From Pantoea septica (lineage in GTDB: Bacteria > Pseudomonadota > Gammaproteobacteria > Enterobacterales > Enterobacteriaceae), in contig NZ_MLJJ01000001.1 of assembly GCF_002095575.1 (NCBI RefSeq), forward strand, positions 62,001 to 126,000: DNA of 64,000 bases, in the 5' to 3' direction. The notes under the pieces were generated by a model that saw only the letters and a list, made by a program, of their open reading frames with translations, did not search any database and was not told the DNA's origin. Below, one piece after another: positions 9,572 through 21,928 of this stretch. The translations under genes were made by a program, and so were the position numbers. The first letter of the stretch is position 1. Each line of letters starts with the position of its first letter.

Positions 9572-10679
9572 AGGGCAGCACCACCTCCCAGCTGGGAACC
9601 CAGTTCACCGCCATCTTTTGATTCAGAGAGTGATCGAAGTCGGGATCGTCCTCGTTAAAGAATTCGCTGACGGTCACCAGCTTGCCGTTTTCCAGCTCGA
9701 CGGTCGATTCCAGCGTCATGCCTTTGTAGTTGCGCTCGCGCACGTAGCCGATCAGGCCTTCCACCGCCTGGTCGCTGTGCACCTCGTCGACGCGCAGATC
9801 CTCCGGACGCAGCAGCACATGCAGGCGATCGCCGACGCTGACCGGGAAGGCGCAGTGAATATCGCATTCGCGGCCTTCCACGCGGGCGCGCACGCGCGGC
9901 GCGGCGCTGGCGTCGAGGACGTCGGCGTCAAACACGTTGATCTCGCCGATAAAGCGCGCCACGAACAGATTCTTCGGCTCTTCGTAGATTTCGCGCGGCG
10001 TGCCGTCCTGCTCGATCTTGCCGTCGCGCATCACCACGATGCGATCGGACATGGTCAGCGCCTCTTCCTGGTCGTGCGTCACGAACACGAAGGTGATGCC
10101 GAGCTTGCGCTGCAGCGCCTTCAGCTCGTTCTGCATCTGCTTGCGCAGCTTGTAGTCGAGCGCCGAGAGCGACTCGTCGAGCAGCAGCACTTTGGGGCGA
10201 TTCACCACCGCGCGCGCGATGGCGACGCGCTGCTGCTGGCCGCCGGAAAGCTGATGCGGACGGCGATCGGCGAAGCTTTCCAGCTGTACCATCGCCAGCG
10301 CTTCGCTGACGCGCGCGGCGATCTCCGCATTCGGCGTTTTCTGCATGCGCAGGCCGAAGGCGACGTTTTCAAAGACCGACATGTGCGGGAAGAGCGCATA
10401 GCTCTGAAAGACGGTGTTGACGTGGCGATGCTCGGCGGGCGTATCGGTGATATCGCTGTCATCCAGCATCACGCGGCCGCTGTCGACCTCTTCCAGCCCG
10501 GCGATCAGCCGCAGAATAGTGGTTTTGCCGCAGCCCGACGGACCGAGCAGGGTGATGAATTCGCCGTGGTCGATGGTCAGGTTGAAGTCGCTGATAATCG
10601 ACTTGCCGTCGAAAGCTTTACTGATGCCAGAAAGCGTAACCAGCGCCTGCTGCGCGCGTGTTTGCGTCATTTTAGTCAC
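9555..10679 (-). CDS. potA: Spermidine/putrescine ABC transporter ATPase PotA
   Basis: ATPase powering polyamine uptake. Walker [10 protein letters not shown] is near residue 47, the signature LSGGQQQR near 143, Walker B reads [12 protein letters not shown] (Ser in place of the usual Pro, as in other PotA proteins), and the H-loop is [11 protein letters not shown]-terminal TOBE-type regulatory domain runs from about residue 285 to 374. It is the first gene of potABCD; about 280 bases separate it from divergent pepT. Length 374 aa compares with 378 in E. coli. Confidence 0.96.
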   Translation of the reverse strand: MTKMTQTRAQQALVTLSGISKAFDGKSIISDFNLTIDHGEFITLLGPSGCGKTTILRLIAGLEEVDSGRVMLDDSDITDTPAEHRHVNTVFQSYALFPHMSVFENVAFGLRMQKTPNAEIAARVSEALAMVQLESFADRRPHQLSGGQQQRVAIARAVVNRPKVLLLDESLSALDYKLRKQMQNELKALQRKLGITFVFVTHDQEEALTMSDRIVVMRDGKIEQDGTPREIYEEPKNLFVARFIGEINVFDADVLDASAAPRVRARVEGRECDIHCAFPVSVGDRLHVLLRPEDLRVDEVHSDQAVEGLIGYVRERNYKGMTLESTVELENGKLVTVSEFFNEDDPDFDHSLNQKMAVNWVPSWEVVLPYEADA

Positions 10680-10963
10680 TCAGTCGGTAATAGGGTCGAA
10701 CAGGTTACAGCATAGCCGTTTACGTCGGCCAGCCAGCGAGAGGGCGCGATGATACCTGAAAAACAGGGCAATGCCATGTTTTAGCGGTGAAAAGAGGCGA
10801 TCGGGCCGTTATCCGCCAACCTGACCACTGATGTTACCAGCTGTGTTAAAAGTTTCTTCTGCAAACGCGCGGGGCGGGTTAACCTGTCAGATAATGATAT
10901 GACGCAACATGCGTCGGACGCGACTATTGATAATGATGGTCGGCTTCTCTTGAAGGATGGCAT

Positions 10964-12193
10964 ATGGATCAGTTACTTGAACGTTTTTTAAGTTACGTGG
11001 CGATAGAGACGCAGGCAAAACCGCAGGCGCGTCAGGTGCCCAGCAGCGAAGGGCAGTGGACGCTGGCGCGCAAGCTGCAGGAAGAGCTGATTGCGCTTGG
11101 TTTTATCGACGTCTCGCTCAGCGATCACTGCTGCGTGATGGGCACGCTGCCTGCCAACGTCGACTGGCCGACGCCGGTGATCGGGTTTATCTCGCATATG
11201 GATACGTCGCCCGATTTTACCGCGAAGAATGTGAACCCGCAGATTATTGAGAACTATCGCGGCGGCGATATCGCGCTCGGCACGGGCGAAGAGGTGCTGT
11301 CGCCGGTGATGTTCCCGATCCTGCATAAGCTGATCGGCCATACCCTGATCACCACCGACGGTAAGACGCTGCTTGGCGCCGACGATAAGGCGGGCATCGC
11401 CGAGATCATGACGGCGATGGCGCGCCTCGCTAAAAGCGATATTCCGCACGGCGCCATTCGCGTCGCCTTTACTCCGGATGAAGAGATTGGCCGCGGCACT
11501 TCGCACTTCGACGTCGAGGGTTTCGCCGCCGACTGGGCCTATACCATCGACGGCAGCGATCTCGGCGAGTTCGAATATGAGAACTTCAACGCGGCCTCAG
11601 CGGTGGTGAAGATCGTCGGCAATAACGTGCACCCCGGCTCGGCGAAAGGGGTGATGGTGAACGCGCTCGATGTGGCGACGGCGTTTCATGCCGAAGTGCC
11701 GGCGAAAGAGCGCCCGCAGTTTACCGACGGCTACGAGGGCTTTTACCATCTGCATCAGATCAAGGGCACGGTAGAGCACGCCGAGCTGCAGTACATTATC
11801 CGCGATTTCGACACCGACGCGTTTGAACAGCGCAAACAGGTGCTGACGGCGATTGCCGAGCGCATTAACGCCGGGCTGCATAAAGACTGCACCGTCACGG
11901 TGGAGATCACCAACAGCTACCGCAACATGCGCGAGAAGGTGGAGCCGCACCCGCATATTATCGAGCTGGCGCTGCAGGCGATGCGCGACTGCGGCATCGA
12001 GCCGAAGGTGAAGCCGATTCGCGGCGGCACCGACGGTTCCGCGCTGTCGTGGAAAGGACTGCCGTGCCCGAATATCTTTACCGGCGGCTATAACTACCAC
12101 GGCAAGCACGAGTTCGCCTCGCTCAATATTATGGCGCAGTCGGTGGATGTGATTGTACGGCTGGCGGAGCTGGCGGCGGAGAGAAAAGGGTAA
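10964..12193 (+). CDS. pepT: Peptidase T (tripeptide aminopeptidase)
   Basis: Cytoplasmic zinc aminopeptidase of family M20 that releases N-terminal residues from tripeptides. The sequence shows the metal-site motif [10 protein letters not shown] (about residues 75-84), LLGADDKAG (Asp ligand), the catalytic/ligand pair [15 protein letters not shown], and the C-terminal His in [11 protein letters not shown]. Length 409 aa is typical. AAGGATGG precedes ATG 10964. The upstream region contains TTGATAATGATGG, which half-resembles an FNR site; E. coli pepT is FNR-activated, but the match here is weak. Confidence 0.96.
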   Translation: MDQLLERFLSYVAIETQAKPQARQVPSSEGQWTLARKLQEELIALGFIDVSLSDHCCVMGTLPANVDWPTPVIGFISHMDTSPDFTAKNVNPQIIENYRGGDIALGTGEEVLSPVMFPILHKLIGHTLITTDGKTLLGADDKAGIAEIMTAMARLAKSDIPHGAIRVAFTPDEEIGRGTSHFDVEGFAADWAYTIDGSDLGEFEYENFNAASAVVKIVGNNVHPGSAKGVMVNALDVATAFHAEVPAKERPQFTDGYEGFYHLHQIKGTVEHAELQYIIRDFDTDAFEQRKQVLTAIAERINAGLHKDCTVTVEITNSYRNMREKVEPHPHIIELALQAMRDCGIEPKVKPIRGGTDGSALSWKGLPCPNIFTGGYNYHGKHEFASLNIMAQSVDVIVRLAELAAERKG

Positions 12194-12223
12194 AAAACGT
12201 CTCCGTCAGTAGGCGCAGCGCTT

Positions 12224-12410
12224 ACGCGGGTGGCGTGGAGCGCTCGCAAAGTCGCTAAACGCATCCCTGCTCGCTCGGCCCGCGTAGCGACGCACCTCAT
12301 CCCTGAGGTGCGCCCGTTACCGGGCCAACGCGCTGCGTTGTTTAAAAACGCTCCCGGCGTTTTTATCCCTGGCGCGGGACGCTTTGCTCTTCGCTCCACG
12401 CCACCCGCGT
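12224..12410. repeat. Dispersed intergenic repeat, copy 2 (~187 bp, structured)
   Basis: Same element as at 6650-6832, same orientation, in the convergent pepT/roxA gap. The outer arms are a perfect 19-bp inverted pair (12224-12242 with 12392-12410). They differ from copy 1 at several positions, yet both strands change together (for example GGTGACTGGG versus GGTGGCGTGG, each with its exact complement). The inner hairpin is CGCACCTCA-tccc-TGAGGTGCG; its fourth pair is A-T where copy 1 has C-G. The hairpins GCCCG-ttac-CGGGC and AAAAACGC-tccc-gGCGTTTTT are conserved. Confidence 0.88.
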
Positions 12411-12436
12411 TTTAGCTTTTGAGTCGTCTGGTGGTT

Positions 12437-13564
12437 CTACTCAGCGTCGCCAAAGTACCAGTACCCGGCGTTAACCAGCGCGGCAAGCTGCGCCAGCAGC
12501 GACGGGTCATCCAGCGTCTCGCCGAAATCCTCCAGGCTCAGCGTCTGACGACGCGCCAGCGCCTTCAGCACTTCCGGCTGCGAACACTCGACGCGCTCGC
12601 CGTTGACAAATACCGCGTCGCCAATAGTCAGCACGCGCAGGCCGCCAAGACGCGACAGCGTATCGCCCTGCTGCAGCGCATCGTAAATCTCATCGGGCTG
12701 ATAGGGCGGCTCCGGCGGCGCGACGTCCAGCTCATGACGCGACTGGGAGATGAACTCCCCGAACCAGCTGGCGAAATGCTCCGGCTGGTCGATCACGTCG
12801 AGCATCACCTTGCGAATGCCTTCGATCTCCTGCGGCAGAATCTGCGACGGGCAGTCGCGCGCCGGCACGTCAGGATCGCTGTAGCGATAGCTGCCCAGCT
12901 CGCGCGCCAGCACGTAGTCGGCGAAGCCGCTGATCAGCTCGCGGCCGCTCGGTGCGCGGAAGCCGACAGAGTAGTTGATGGCGTTCTCCAGCGAATAGCC
13001 TTCATGCGGGAATCCCGGCGGAATATAGAGAATATCGCCAGGCTCCATCTCTTCATCGATAATGGCGTCGAACGGCTCCACCTGCAGCAAATCGGGATGC
13101 GGGCAGTGCTGCTTCATCGGCACTTTCTCGCCGACGCGCCAGCGCCGACGGCCGGTGCCCTGAATAATAAACACGTCGTACTGATCGAAGTGCGGGCCGA
13201 CGCCGCCGCCCGGCACGGCGAACGAAATCATCAGATCGTCGATGCGCCAGTCAGGCAAAAAGCGGAACGGGCGCATCAGCGCCGCAGAGGGCTCATGCCA
13301 GTGGTTCACCGCCTGCACCAGCAGCGACCAGTTGTTTTCGCCCAGGTGATCGTAGCTTTCGAAAGGACCGTGGCTCACCTGCCACTTGCCGTCGTTATGG
13401 CTGACCAGACGGCTGTCCACCTCATTTTCCATCGCCAGTCCGGCCAGCTCGTCAGGAGAGATGGGATCGACAAAGTTTTTAAAACCGCGCTTAAGCAGCA
13501 CCGGGCGTTTTTGCCAGTAGCGCTGAATAAAGTCGGGCCAGTTAAGATCGAGCTGATAGTCCAT
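12437..13564 (-). CDS. roxA: Ribosomal protein uL16 arginine hydroxylase RoxA (YcfD)
   Basis: Fe(II)/2-oxoglutarate oxygenase of the JmjC/cupin type that hydroxylates an arginine in ribosomal protein L16. The iron ligands are visible as GPHFDQYDVF (His and Asp, about residues 124-133) and the distal His in PPGFPHEGYS (about 187). A C-terminal winged-helix region (about 300-375) is present. Length 375 aa matches the E. coli protein. It lies beside phoQ, as in E. coli. Confidence 0.94.
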   Translation of the reverse strand: MDYQLDLNWPDFIQRYWQKRPVLLKRGFKNFVDPISPDELAGLAMENEVDSRLVSHNDGKWQVSHGPFESYDHLGENNWSLLVQAVNHWHEPSAALMRPFRFLPDWRIDDLMISFAVPGGGVGPHFDQYDVFIIQGTGRRRWRVGEKVPMKQHCPHPDLLQVEPFDAIIDEEMEPGDILYIPPGFPHEGYSLENAINYSVGFRAPSGRELISGFADYVLARELGSYRYSDPDVPARDCPSQILPQEIEGIRKVMLDVIDQPEHFASWFGEFISQSRHELDVAPPEPPYQPDEIYDALQQGDTLSRLGGLRVLTIGDAVFVNGERVECSQPEVLKALARRQTLSLEDFGETLDDPSLLAQLAALVNAGYWYFGDAE

Positions 13565-13621
13565 AGGGTCGTTCCATGCAGGGCTGTAAATGCAGCCAAG
13601 TATAACAGCCTGCGCGCCTTT

Positions 13622-15082
13622 CTACTCGCGGCGATGTTCGACTTCCTGTTGGCGGAAGATCACTTCCATACGCGCGCCGCCCAGCGAGCTGGATGTGGCG
13701 ATAATCTGGCCCTTATACTGCTCCAGAATATCGAGCGCTACCGCCAGGCCCAGCCCCTGGCCGGGGCGCAGCGTATCGGCGCGCTGGCCGCGCACGAAGA
13801 CGAGATCGCGCTTGCTTTCGGGAATGCCGGGGCCATCGTCGTCGATAAACAGATGCAGCGCCTGGTCGGTCTGCCGCGCGCTCACCTCGATAAACTCCAG
13901 GCAATACTTGCAGGCGTTGTCCAGCACGTTGCCCAGCACTTCCATAAAATCGTTTTTATCGCCGATAAAGGTCACCTCGGGCGACACGTCCAGCGTAATC
14001 TCCACGCCTTTGTGCTGATAGACTTTATTGAGCGCCGAACAGAGGCTGTCGAGCAGCGCCGACACCGGATGCAGGTCGCGCAGCAGCGGGTTGTGGTCCG
14101 CCTGCATGCTGGCGCGGTGCAGGTAGTAGCCGATCTGCTGCGAAATACGGCTGATCTGCTCCAGCATCACCGGCTCGGCCTGCTCGATGGTGAGATCCTT
14201 GCCGTTACGCAGCGAGCGCAGCGTGCTTTGCAGCACCGCCAGCGGCGTTTTCAGGCTGTGCGTCAGATCGGAAAGGGTGGTGCGGTAGCGCGTATAGCGC
14301 TGGCGCTCGTTGCTCAGCAGCAGATTGAGATTGCGCACCAGACTGCGCAGCTCCTGCGGCGGCGCATCGTCGAGATTCTCGCGCTGGCTGGTTTCCAGTT
14401 CTCGTATCTGCGTGGCGAGATGACCGATCGGGCGCAGGCTCCAGTGCGCGGCCAGCCACAGCAGCGGGATTACCAGAATCAGGTTGGCGGCCAGCACGTA
14501 GCTGAACCAGGACCAGACCACGTCCGAATGCTGCAGCTCCTGCGGAATCGAGTCCACCACCACGATGGTCAGCGCAGGCAGGTTAGTGGTGGCGTCATAG
14601 CGGTTGACCGCGACGGAGTGGGTAAAGGTGTCGTTACTGTCGTTATCGATGGCGTGCAGCCGCTTCTGCGCCGACAGATCGTTGCCAATCGCCATGGCGC
14701 TGGTGCGATTGCTGGTGTCGATTTCGTAGAAGTCGGGCTTCAGCAGCCACTGGTGCTGGATTTTGGCGCGGATCTCCGGCACGTCGCGCTGCTGCCACAG
14801 CAGCTTGCCCTGTTCGTCGTAGATGAACACCAGCGTCGGGAAGTTAAGCGTCATGCGCTCCGGCTGCGCGATGGTCAGGCGGTTATTTTGCCACTGCGCC
14901 AGGGTAAAGAAGAGATTGCTTTCGCCCCGCATCACGCGATAGGTATTCTTATCGAAGCTGACCACGTAGCCGAGCACCGCCACCATACCGTAGGAGAGCG
15001 AGAGAAACAGCACGATAGCGGAACAGGCCAGCAAAAAGCGGGCGCGCAGCGACAGAGGACGGTAACGTTGAAACCAGCTCAT
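13622..15082 (-). CDS. phoQ: Sensor histidine kinase PhoQ
   Basis: Membrane sensor for low Mg2+, acid and cationic peptides that phosphorylates PhoP. Two membrane helices (about residues 17-42 and 195-215) flank a periplasmic sensor domain. A HAMP segment follows, then [14 protein letters not shown] with the phospho-His, the N box [10 protein letters not shown], and the G boxes DDDGPGIP and GQGLGLAVA. Length 486 aa is normal. The acidic patch of the sensor domain reads [14 protein letters not shown] where E. coli has EDDDDAE, so it is less acidic. The start codon overlaps the phoP stop. Confidence 0.95.
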   Translation of the reverse strand: MSWFQRYRPLSLRARFLLACSAIVLFLSLSYGMVAVLGYVVSFDKNTYRVMRGESNLFFTLAQWQNNRLTIAQPERMTLNFPTLVFIYDEQGKLLWQQRDVPEIRAKIQHQWLLKPDFYEIDTSNRTSAMAIGNDLSAQKRLHAIDNDSNDTFTHSVAVNRYDATTNLPALTIVVVDSIPQELQHSDVVWSWFSYVLAANLILVIPLLWLAAHWSLRPIGHLATQIRELETSQRENLDDAPPQELRSLVRNLNLLLSNERQRYTRYRTTLSDLTHSLKTPLAVLQSTLRSLRNGKDLTIEQAEPVMLEQISRISQQIGYYLHRASMQADHNPLLRDLHPVSALLDSLCSALNKVYQHKGVEITLDVSPEVTFIGDKNDFMEVLGNVLDNACKYCLEFIEVSARQTDQALHLFIDDDGPGIPESKRDLVFVRGQRADTLRPGQGLGLAVALDILEQYKGQIIATSSSLGGARMEVIFRQQEVEHRRE

Positions 15083-15750
15083 CAGAGATCGAAGCGGTAT
15101 CCTTGGCCGCGTACGGTAGTGATCACTTCATCCGCATGCAGCGCCTGAATTTTTTTACGCAGGCGGCCCATCAGCACGTCGATGGTATGGCTTTCGCGCA
15201 GTTCGGCATCGGGATAGAGCTGCAGCATCAGGGAGTCTTTGCTCACCACTTTGCCCGCGTTACGGATCAGCGTTTCGACGATGGTGTATTCAAAGGCGGT
15301 CAGCTTCACCGGCTGGCCGTGGATAGTCAGCTCGCGACTCGAGAGATCGATTTGAAAGGGCGCCATATCGATGATTTGCGAGGCGTGTCCGCTGTTGCGG
15401 CGCATCAGCGCCTGCAGGCGCGCGGCCACTTCTTCAATATGGAAAGGTTTGGTAACGTAGTCGTCGGCGCCTGCTTCCAGCGCTTCGACTTTGGCCTGCC
15501 AGCCTTCGCGCGCGGTAAGCACCAGAATCGGCTGCCGCACCGACTGACCGCGCCAGCGGCGGATCAGCGACATGCCGTCTTCATCCGGCAGGCCCAGATC
15601 GACCAGCGCAATATCGGGCAGATGCTCCTGTAAAAAATAGTCGGCTTCCTTAGCGTCCTCTGCGGCGTCTACCTGATGGCCCATCTCGCGCAGCTGAACC
15701 GCAAGATGATGGCGCAGCAGAGCATTATCTTCCACAACCAAAACACGCAT
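15082..15750 (-). CDS. phoP: Response regulator PhoP
   Basis: OmpR-family DNA-binding regulator controlled by PhoQ, acting on Mg2+, acid and envelope-stress genes. The receiver domain (1-115) has the phospho-acceptor Asp in [13 protein letters not shown], Thr in ILVLTAREG and Lys in [10 protein letters not shown]; the winged-helix DNA-binding domain (about 125-222) ends [11 protein letters not shown]. Length 222 aa. It shares one base pair with phoQ (overlapping stop/start) and lies downstream of purB, as in E. coli. Confidence 0.96.
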   Translation of the reverse strand: MRVLVVEDNALLRHHLAVQLREMGHQVDAAEDAKEADYFLQEHLPDIALVDLGLPDEDGMSLIRRWRGQSVRQPILVLTAREGWQAKVEALEAGADDYVTKPFHIEEVAARLQALMRRNSGHASQIIDMAPFQIDLSSRELTIHGQPVKLTAFEYTIVETLIRNAGKVVSKDSLMLQLYPDAELRESHTIDVLMGRLRKKIQALHADEVITTVRGQGYRFDL

Positions 15751-15786
15751 GGATTTTCCTTACTCCCAGAGCATTTAAGTAAAGAT

Positions 15787-15812
15787 AAAGTATACGCAAA
15801 AACATTTAAACA
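15787..15812 (-). promoter_or_regulatory. Possible phoP promoter with partial PhoP box
   Basis: Reading the minus strand upstream of phoP, GTTTAAATGTTTTTG is followed by TATACT, a good -10. The first half matches the PhoP half-site GTTTA; the second half (TTTTG) is only partial. E. coli phoP is autoregulated through a (T)GTTTA direct repeat, so a site is expected here, but the match is weak. Confidence 0.3.
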
Positions 15813-15853
15813 ACAGCTTAACGCAGGCGGATCCGGCCCGCCTGCGTCTGCGC

Positions 15854-17266
<1,413 letters not shown>

Positions 17267-17908
17267 TTAATAAGCCGGAGAGAGCCGGGATAAAATGGTT
17301 TTCGCCTCGCGCAGCAAACGCTGGCGCGACAACATCAGCTGAAAGCGGCCGCCGCCGACCTGCTGCCACAGCACGGCGGCGCGAATGCCCGCCAGCAGCG
17401 TGGCGCGCACTTTGCTCTGCAGCAGCGGATTCTGCAGCACGGCGGGCGAGCCGGTAACCTGAATGCGTGGGCCGAGCGGGCTGACGACGTCGACGTAGAT
17501 CGCCGCCATGGCGCTGGTGATGGTTTCCGAGCCGAGTTCATAGTGCGCCAGCTGGCGATCGAGCTGGCCGATGCGCTGCGCCAGGGTGTCAAGCGCGCTT
17601 TTGTTGCCGCTCAGCTTACGCTCCAGCACCATCAGGCTCAGCGTGTAGCGCGTCAGCTCCGCGCCCATGCCCTGACGGCTGCTGCTGTTGAGCACCGCCA
17701 TCAGCGTTTCCAGCCCGAGGCGCAGGTTAGCTTCGTCATTGCCGAACACCGCCAGCGTCGAGCCGGGGTTGAGATCGATTACGCTGCGCAGCGAGACGTT
17801 AAGCGCGTCCGGCTGGCACTGGCCCTGATGCGCCAGCTGCTGAACCAGATGCGCCGCCTGGCAGATGCCCGCCAGCGCCAGCGTAATATCGTAATAATTT
17901 TTAGCCAC
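17267..17908 (-). CDS. hflD: High-frequency lysogenization protein HflD
   Basis: All-helical, membrane-associated protein; in E. coli it binds lambda CII and influences lysogeny. The 213-aa sequence begins [29 protein letters not shown], typical of the family, and ends [10 protein letters not shown]. No catalytic motif is expected. It sits between mnmA (33 bases upstream) and purB, as in E. coli. Confidence 0.95.
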   Translation of the reverse strand: MAKNYYDITLALAGICQAAHLVQQLAHQGQCQPDALNVSLRSVIDLNPGSTLAVFGNDEANLRLGLETLMAVLNSSSRQGMGAELTRYTLSLMVLERKLSGNKSALDTLAQRIGQLDRQLAHYELGSETITSAMAAIYVDVVSPLGPRIQVTGSPAVLQNPLLQSKVRATLLAGIRAAVLWQQVGGGRFQLMLSRQRLLREAKTILSRLSPAY

Positions 17909-17941
17909 GGTTACTCCTGTCTACGCGTCAGCCACGCCGAC

Positions 17942-19054
17942 TTAGTCAGCGCTAAGCGGCAGGCGCTCTTCGATAATGCCGCCGCCGAGGCATACGTCGC
18001 CGAGATAGAACACGGCGGACTGGCCGGGGGTCACCGCCGCGACCGGCGCGTCGAAGCGCACTTCGATGCGATCGTCGCCGCGCGGCACGATTTCGCAGGG
18101 AATATCCGTCTGGCGATAGCGGGTTTTCACCGTGCAGCGCAGCGGAGCGGCGATCGGCTGGCGATCGACCCAGTGCAGCTGCTGGGCAATAAGGCCCACC
18201 GACATCAGACGCGGATGGTCGGCACCCTGCGCCACGATCAGGCGGTTGCGCGCCACGTCTTTATCCACCACGTACCAGGGATCGTCGTTGCTCTCTTTCA
18301 GCCCGCCGATGCCCAGCCCTTTGCGCTGGCCCAGCGTGTGATACATCAGCCCCTGATGCTCGCCGACCACCTGGCCGTCTACGGTTTCAATCGCGCCCGG
18401 CTGCGCCGGCAGATAGCGGCCGAGGAAGCCGCGGAACTTGCGTTCGCCGATAAAGCAGATGCCAGTGGAGTCTTTTTTCTTCGCGGTGACGAGATCGAGC
18501 TCTTCGGCGATGCGGCGCACCTCCGGCTTCTCCAGCTCGCCTACCGGGAACAGGCTCTGGGCGATCTGTTCGTGGCTCAGCGTATAGAGGAAGTAGCTCT
18601 GATCTTTGTTGCCGTCGAGGCCGCGCAGCAGCTGGCTTTTGCCGTCGACGTCCGCGCGGCGCACGTAGTGGCCGGTGGCGATGTAGTCCGCGCCAAGATC
18701 GTCCGCAGCGAACTCAAGGAAGGCTTTGAATTTGATCTCTTTGTTGCAGAGAATGTCGGGATTGGGCGTGCGGCCCGCTTTGTACTCTTCGAGGAAGTGC
18801 TCGAAGACGTTGTCCCAGTACTCTGCGGCAAAGTTGATTTTATGCAGCTTGATGCCGAGTTTGTCGCATACCGCCTGCGCGTCCGCCAGATCGTCCGCGG
18901 CAGTGCAATACTCCTCGCCGTCGTCTTCCTCCCAGTTCTTCATGAACAGGCCTTCTACCTGATAGCCCTGCTGCTGCAGGAGCCAGGCGGAAACGGAAGA
19001 ATCGACGCCGCCGGACATACCGACGATCACTTTTTTCTGGCTGTTGTCAGACAT
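17942..19054 (-). CDS. mnmA: tRNA-specific 2-thiouridylase MnmA
   Basis: Installs the 2-thio group on wobble uridine 34 of Lys, Glu and Gln tRNAs, using sulfur from IscS via TusE. It shows the adenylating P-loop [15 protein letters not shown] (about residues 13-27), the first catalytic Cys in [12 protein letters not shown], the second in [17 protein letters not shown], and C-terminal beta-barrel domains. The start MSDNSQKK at 19054 is chosen over an upstream in-frame ATG because it gives the usual length (370 aa). Confidence 0.96.
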   Translation of the reverse strand: MSDNSQKKVIVGMSGGVDSSVSAWLLQQQGYQVEGLFMKNWEEDDGEEYCTAADDLADAQAVCDKLGIKLHKINFAAEYWDNVFEHFLEEYKAGRTPNPDILCNKEIKFKAFLEFAADDLGADYIATGHYVRRADVDGKSQLLRGLDGNKDQSYFLYTLSHEQIAQSLFPVGELEKPEVRRIAEELDLVTAKKKDSTGICFIGERKFRGFLGRYLPAQPGAIETVDGQVVGEHQGLMYHTLGQRKGLGIGGLKESNDDPWYVVDKDVARNRLIVAQGADHPRLMSVGLIAQQLHWVDRQPIAAPLRCTVKTRYRQTDIPCEIVPRGDDRIEVRFDAPVAAVTPGQSAVFYLGDVCLGGGIIEERLPLSAD

Positions 19055-19097
19055 GACGCACTCTTGATTACGATAAAAAAACAGGCGGCATATTCTA

Positions 19098-19571
19098 TCA
19101 CGCGTCGGCGTGGCGCGCACCCTCGCGAAACGGCCACTGGAACGGCGCGATCAGATGCAGCGGATAGCGCGCGCCCTGTTGCCACAGCCTGACGCTTTCG
19201 GCGACCAGCGGCGAACGCAGGTTATCTGCAGCGATAATCTGCTCGGGCGTAAGCCACCAGCAGCGGTCGATATCGCTGTCCTGCGGCGCGGTCGCGCGCT
19301 TTTCCGGCAGGTCGACGCCAAACAGAAAACGCACGAAAGGCGTATTGTCCGGCGCGATCCACTGCTGGACGCCGAGGAAATAGCCGAGCGCGCACTCAAG
19401 GCCGGTCTCTTCGCGCAGTTCGCGCCGCGCCGCCTCCAGCAGCGTTTCGTCCGCTTCAAGATGACCGGCGGGCTGGTTCCAGGTGGCGCGGCCTTGCACC
19501 CGCTCCTCCACCACTAACAGTTCGCCTTCGGCCTGCACGATGCAGGCGACGGTGACATGAGGTTTAAACAT
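19098..19571 (-). CDS. nudJ: Phosphatase NudJ (Nudix hydrolase)
   Basis: Nudix hydrolase; the E. coli homologue hydrolyses HMP-pyrophosphate and other nucleoside di/triphosphates. The Nudix box runs from [17 protein letters not shown] to REETGLE (about residues 37-59), with the REUxEExGU glutamates intact. Length 157 aa. It is first in the nudJ-mnmA-hflD-purB group, 43 bases before mnmA. Confidence 0.94.
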   Translation of the reverse strand: MFKPHVTVACIVQAEGELLVVEERVQGRATWNQPAGHLEADETLLEAARRELREETGLECALGYFLGVQQWIAPDNTPFVRFLFGVDLPEKRATAPQDSDIDRCWWLTPEQIIAADNLRSPLVAESVRLWQQGARYPLHLIAPFQWPFREGARHADA

Positions 19572-19620
19572 CGATCCTCCGGGATTGTTAACCTGACGTT
19601 ATCGAAAAGCGCGTCGATGC

Positions 19621-20259
19621 CTACGCCGTATCGGTGATTTCACGCCACTCGCCCGGCGCTAAGGCGTCGAGCCGATAGTCGCCCATCGCATAGCGGATCA
19701 GGCGCAGAGTCGGAAAGCCGATATGCGCCGTCATACGGCGTACCTGGCGGTTGCGGCCCTCGTAGAGCGTCACCTTCAGCCAGCTGGTGGGAATCGCTTT
19801 ACGTTCGCGGATCGGCGGCTGGCGCGGCCATAGCCAGAGGGGCGCGTCGACCTTTTCGACGCCTGCAGGCAGCGTAGGGCCATCTTTCAGATTAACGCCA
19901 CTGCGCAGCGCCGCCAGATCCGCTTCCTGCGGCTCGCCTTCGACCTGAACATAGTAAATTTTGCCGGTGCGCTTGCCGGGCTGGGTGAGCGCGGCCTGCA
20001 GCGCGCCGTCGTTGGTCAGCACCATCAGGCCTTCGCTGTCGCGGTCCAGACGACCGGCGGCATAGACGTCGGCGACCGGGATAAAATCCTTCAGCGTCTG
20101 GCGGCCGGCTTCGTCGCTAAACTGTGGCAGAACATCGAATGGTTTGTTAAATAATATGACGCGTCGCGGTCCGCGCGCGCGCGGCGGTTTGCGCTGAGCG
20201 CCGCGTGGCGCGCGGTCAGGGCGTTTATGCTGGTGAATTTGCTGAGAACTTTTTCGCAT
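19621..20259 (-). CDS. rluE: 23S rRNA pseudouridine(2457) synthase RluE
   Basis: Converts U2457 of 23S rRNA to pseudouridine. It is an RsuA-family enzyme without the S4 domain: a basic N-terminal tail, [14 protein letters not shown], the catalytic Asp in [17 protein letters not shown], then [11 protein letters not shown] near the C-terminus. An in-frame ATG at 20289 would give an E. coli-like N-terminus, but it overlaps a TATAAT -10 element (20288-20293, minus), so I prefer MRKSSQQ at 20259. Confidence 0.92.
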   Translation of the reverse strand: MRKSSQQIHQHKRPDRAPRGAQRKPPRARGPRRVILFNKPFDVLPQFSDEAGRQTLKDFIPVADVYAAGRLDRDSEGLMVLTNDGALQAALTQPGKRTGKIYYVQVEGEPQEADLAALRSGVNLKDGPTLPAGVEKVDAPLWLWPRQPPIRERKAIPTSWLKVTLYEGRNRQVRRMTAHIGFPTLRLIRYAMGDYRLDALAPGEWREITDTA

Positions 20260-20287
20260 GAGCTTTGCAGTCGGTGACAATCGGCGC

Positions 20288-20293
20288 ATTATA
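20288..20293 (-). promoter_or_regulatory. -10 element for rluE
   Basis: TATAAT on the minus strand just upstream of rluE. A transcript would begin about 7 bases downstream, inside the longer possible reading frame, which favours the shorter rluE start at 20259. No convincing -35 was seen. Confidence 0.5.
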
Positions 20294-20385
20294 ACGCGAA
20301 ACAGTGACGATTGGCGCGGCGTAAATATTCAAGTATCATGGCTACACATCTTACAATTTATTAACAAAACGCCCAGGAGAGGTTA

Positions 20386-21636
20386 ATGGAAAGCAAAGTA
20401 GTTGTTCCGGCGGAAGGTCAGAAAATCACCCTGGATCAGGGCAAGCTCAATGTGCCGAATAACCCGATCATTCCTTACATTGAAGGTGACGGCATCGGCG
20501 TTGACGTTTCTCCGGTGATGCTGAAGGTCGTCGACGCTGCGGTGAAAAAAGCCTACAACGGCGAGCGCAAAATCTCCTGGATGGAGATCTACACCGGCGA
20601 GAAATCGGTAGAGCTTTACGGCCAGGACGTCTGGCTGCCGCAGGAAACCCTCGACCTGATCAAAGAGTATCGCGTCGCCATTAAAGGCCCACTGACGACG
20701 CCGGTCGGCGGCGGCATCCGTTCTCTGAACGTGGCGCTGCGTCAGGAGCTCGACCTCTACGTTTGCCTGCGTCCGGTTCGCTACTACAAAGGCACGCCGA
20801 GCCCGGTTAAACGTCCTGAAGATACCGACATGGTGATCTTCCGTGAGAACTCAGAAGATATCTACGCCGGTATCGAGTGGAAAGCCGGTTCTGCCGAAGC
20901 GGACAAAGTGATCAAGTTCCTGCGCGACGAAATGGGCGTGAAGAAAATCCGCTTCCCGCAGGATTGCGGCATCGGCGTGAAGCCGTGTTCGGAAGAGGGC
21001 ACCAAACGTCTGGTGCGCGCAGCGATTGAGTATGCGATCACTAACGACCGCGACTCGCTGACGCTGGTGCACAAAGGCAACATCATGAAGTTCACCGAAG
21101 GCGCGTTCAAAGACTGGGGCTACCAGCTGGCGAAAGAAGAGTTCGGCGCTGAGCTGGTGGACGGCGGCCCGTGGATGAAGATTAAGAACCCGAACACCGG
21201 TAAAGATATCATCGTGAAAGATGTGATTGCCGATGCGTTCCTGCAGCAGATCCTGCTGCGTCCGGCGGAGTATGACGTTATCGCCTGTATGAACCTGAAC
21301 GGCGACTACATCTCCGACGCCCTGGCAGCGCAGGTTGGCGGCATCGGTATCGCACCGGGCGCGAACATCGGCGACGAATGCGCGCTGTTCGAAGCGACCC
21401 ACGGCACCGCGCCGAAATATGCCGGTCAGGATAAAGTGAACCCAGGTTCCGTTATTCTTTCCGCAGAGATGATGCTGCGTCACCTGCAGTGGTTCGAAGC
21501 GGCCGACCTGATTGTTAAAGGTGTGGAAGGCGCAATCGCTAACAAAACCGTGACCTATGACTTCGAACGTCTGATGGAAGGCGCTAAACTGCTGAAATGT
21601 TCAGAGTTTGGCGACGCTATCATCGAAAATATGTAA
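20386..21636 (+). CDS. icd: NADP-dependent isocitrate dehydrogenase
   Basis: TCA-cycle enzyme converting isocitrate to 2-oxoglutarate with NADP+. The 416-aa sequence is very close to E. coli: [20 protein letters not shown] contains the Ser phosphorylated by AceK, with [17 protein letters not shown] and [17 protein letters not shown] as nucleotide-site motifs. AGGAGAGG precedes the start. In E. coli the 3' end of icd is a phage attachment site; here no prophage follows, although an AT-richer, gene-poor zone begins soon after. Confidence 0.98.
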   Translation: MESKVVVPAEGQKITLDQGKLNVPNNPIIPYIEGDGIGVDVSPVMLKVVDAAVKKAYNGERKISWMEIYTGEKSVELYGQDVWLPQETLDLIKEYRVAIKGPLTTPVGGGIRSLNVALRQELDLYVCLRPVRYYKGTPSPVKRPEDTDMVIFRENSEDIYAGIEWKAGSAEADKVIKFLRDEMGVKKIRFPQDCGIGVKPCSEEGTKRLVRAAIEYAITNDRDSLTLVHKGNIMKFTEGAFKDWGYQLAKEEFGAELVDGGPWMKIKNPNTGKDIIVKDVIADAFLQQILLRPAEYDVIACMNLNGDYISDALAAQVGGIGIAPGANIGDECALFEATHGTAPKYAGQDKVNPGSVILSAEMMLRHLQWFEAADLIVKGVEGAIANKTVTYDFERLMEGAKLLKCSEFGDAIIENM

Positions 21637-21645
21637 TCTGCCTCT

Positions 21646-21677
21646 CTCCGATCGCCCCTGTGGCGATCGGAGTTTTT
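21646..21677 (+). terminator. Intrinsic terminator of icd
   Basis: Perfect 11-bp stem CTCCGATCGCC / GGCGATCGGAG with a 5-base loop, followed by TTTTT, starting ten bases after the icd stop. From here to 21928 there is only AT-rich sequence with promoter-like tracts. Confidence 0.92.
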
Positions 21678-21928
21678 CCCCACCGCGCTTTTCCCCGATG
21701 CCTTTCCCTGCTGTTAACTAAACCTCTCTTTTTCTTGCGTCTGCCGCTCTGTAAAGCCATGCGCGATTTCCTGCGCGCCGGGAATAAATAGCGTCAGCCA
21801 GAAATGAATCTTTTTTACTTTCCCCTCTTTTTTATTCACGTCCGACTCTGCTTTTTACCATCAAAACCAGGTTATAGTGGCGGCGGATAAATCCATATAT
21901 GCTTTTTTAACAAGGAGTTAACCTATAT

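Noticed and set aside
10900-10963. FNR site upstream of pepT
   Set aside because: TTGATAATGATGG matches only the left half of TTGAT-N4-ATCAA; too weak to list as a feature.
12094-12415. Frames in the second repeat (NNAARWPGNGRTSG and FKNAPGVFIPGAG)
   Set aside because: Same reason; they match the repeat copies in both directions.
12419-15148. 909-codon plus-strand frame opposite roxA and phoQ
   Set aside because: Antisense to two certain genes, with shadow-type composition and no domain.
20386-21636. icd 3' end as a phage attachment site
   Set aside because: Known hot spot in E. coli, but no duplicated icd tail or integrase was seen nearby.
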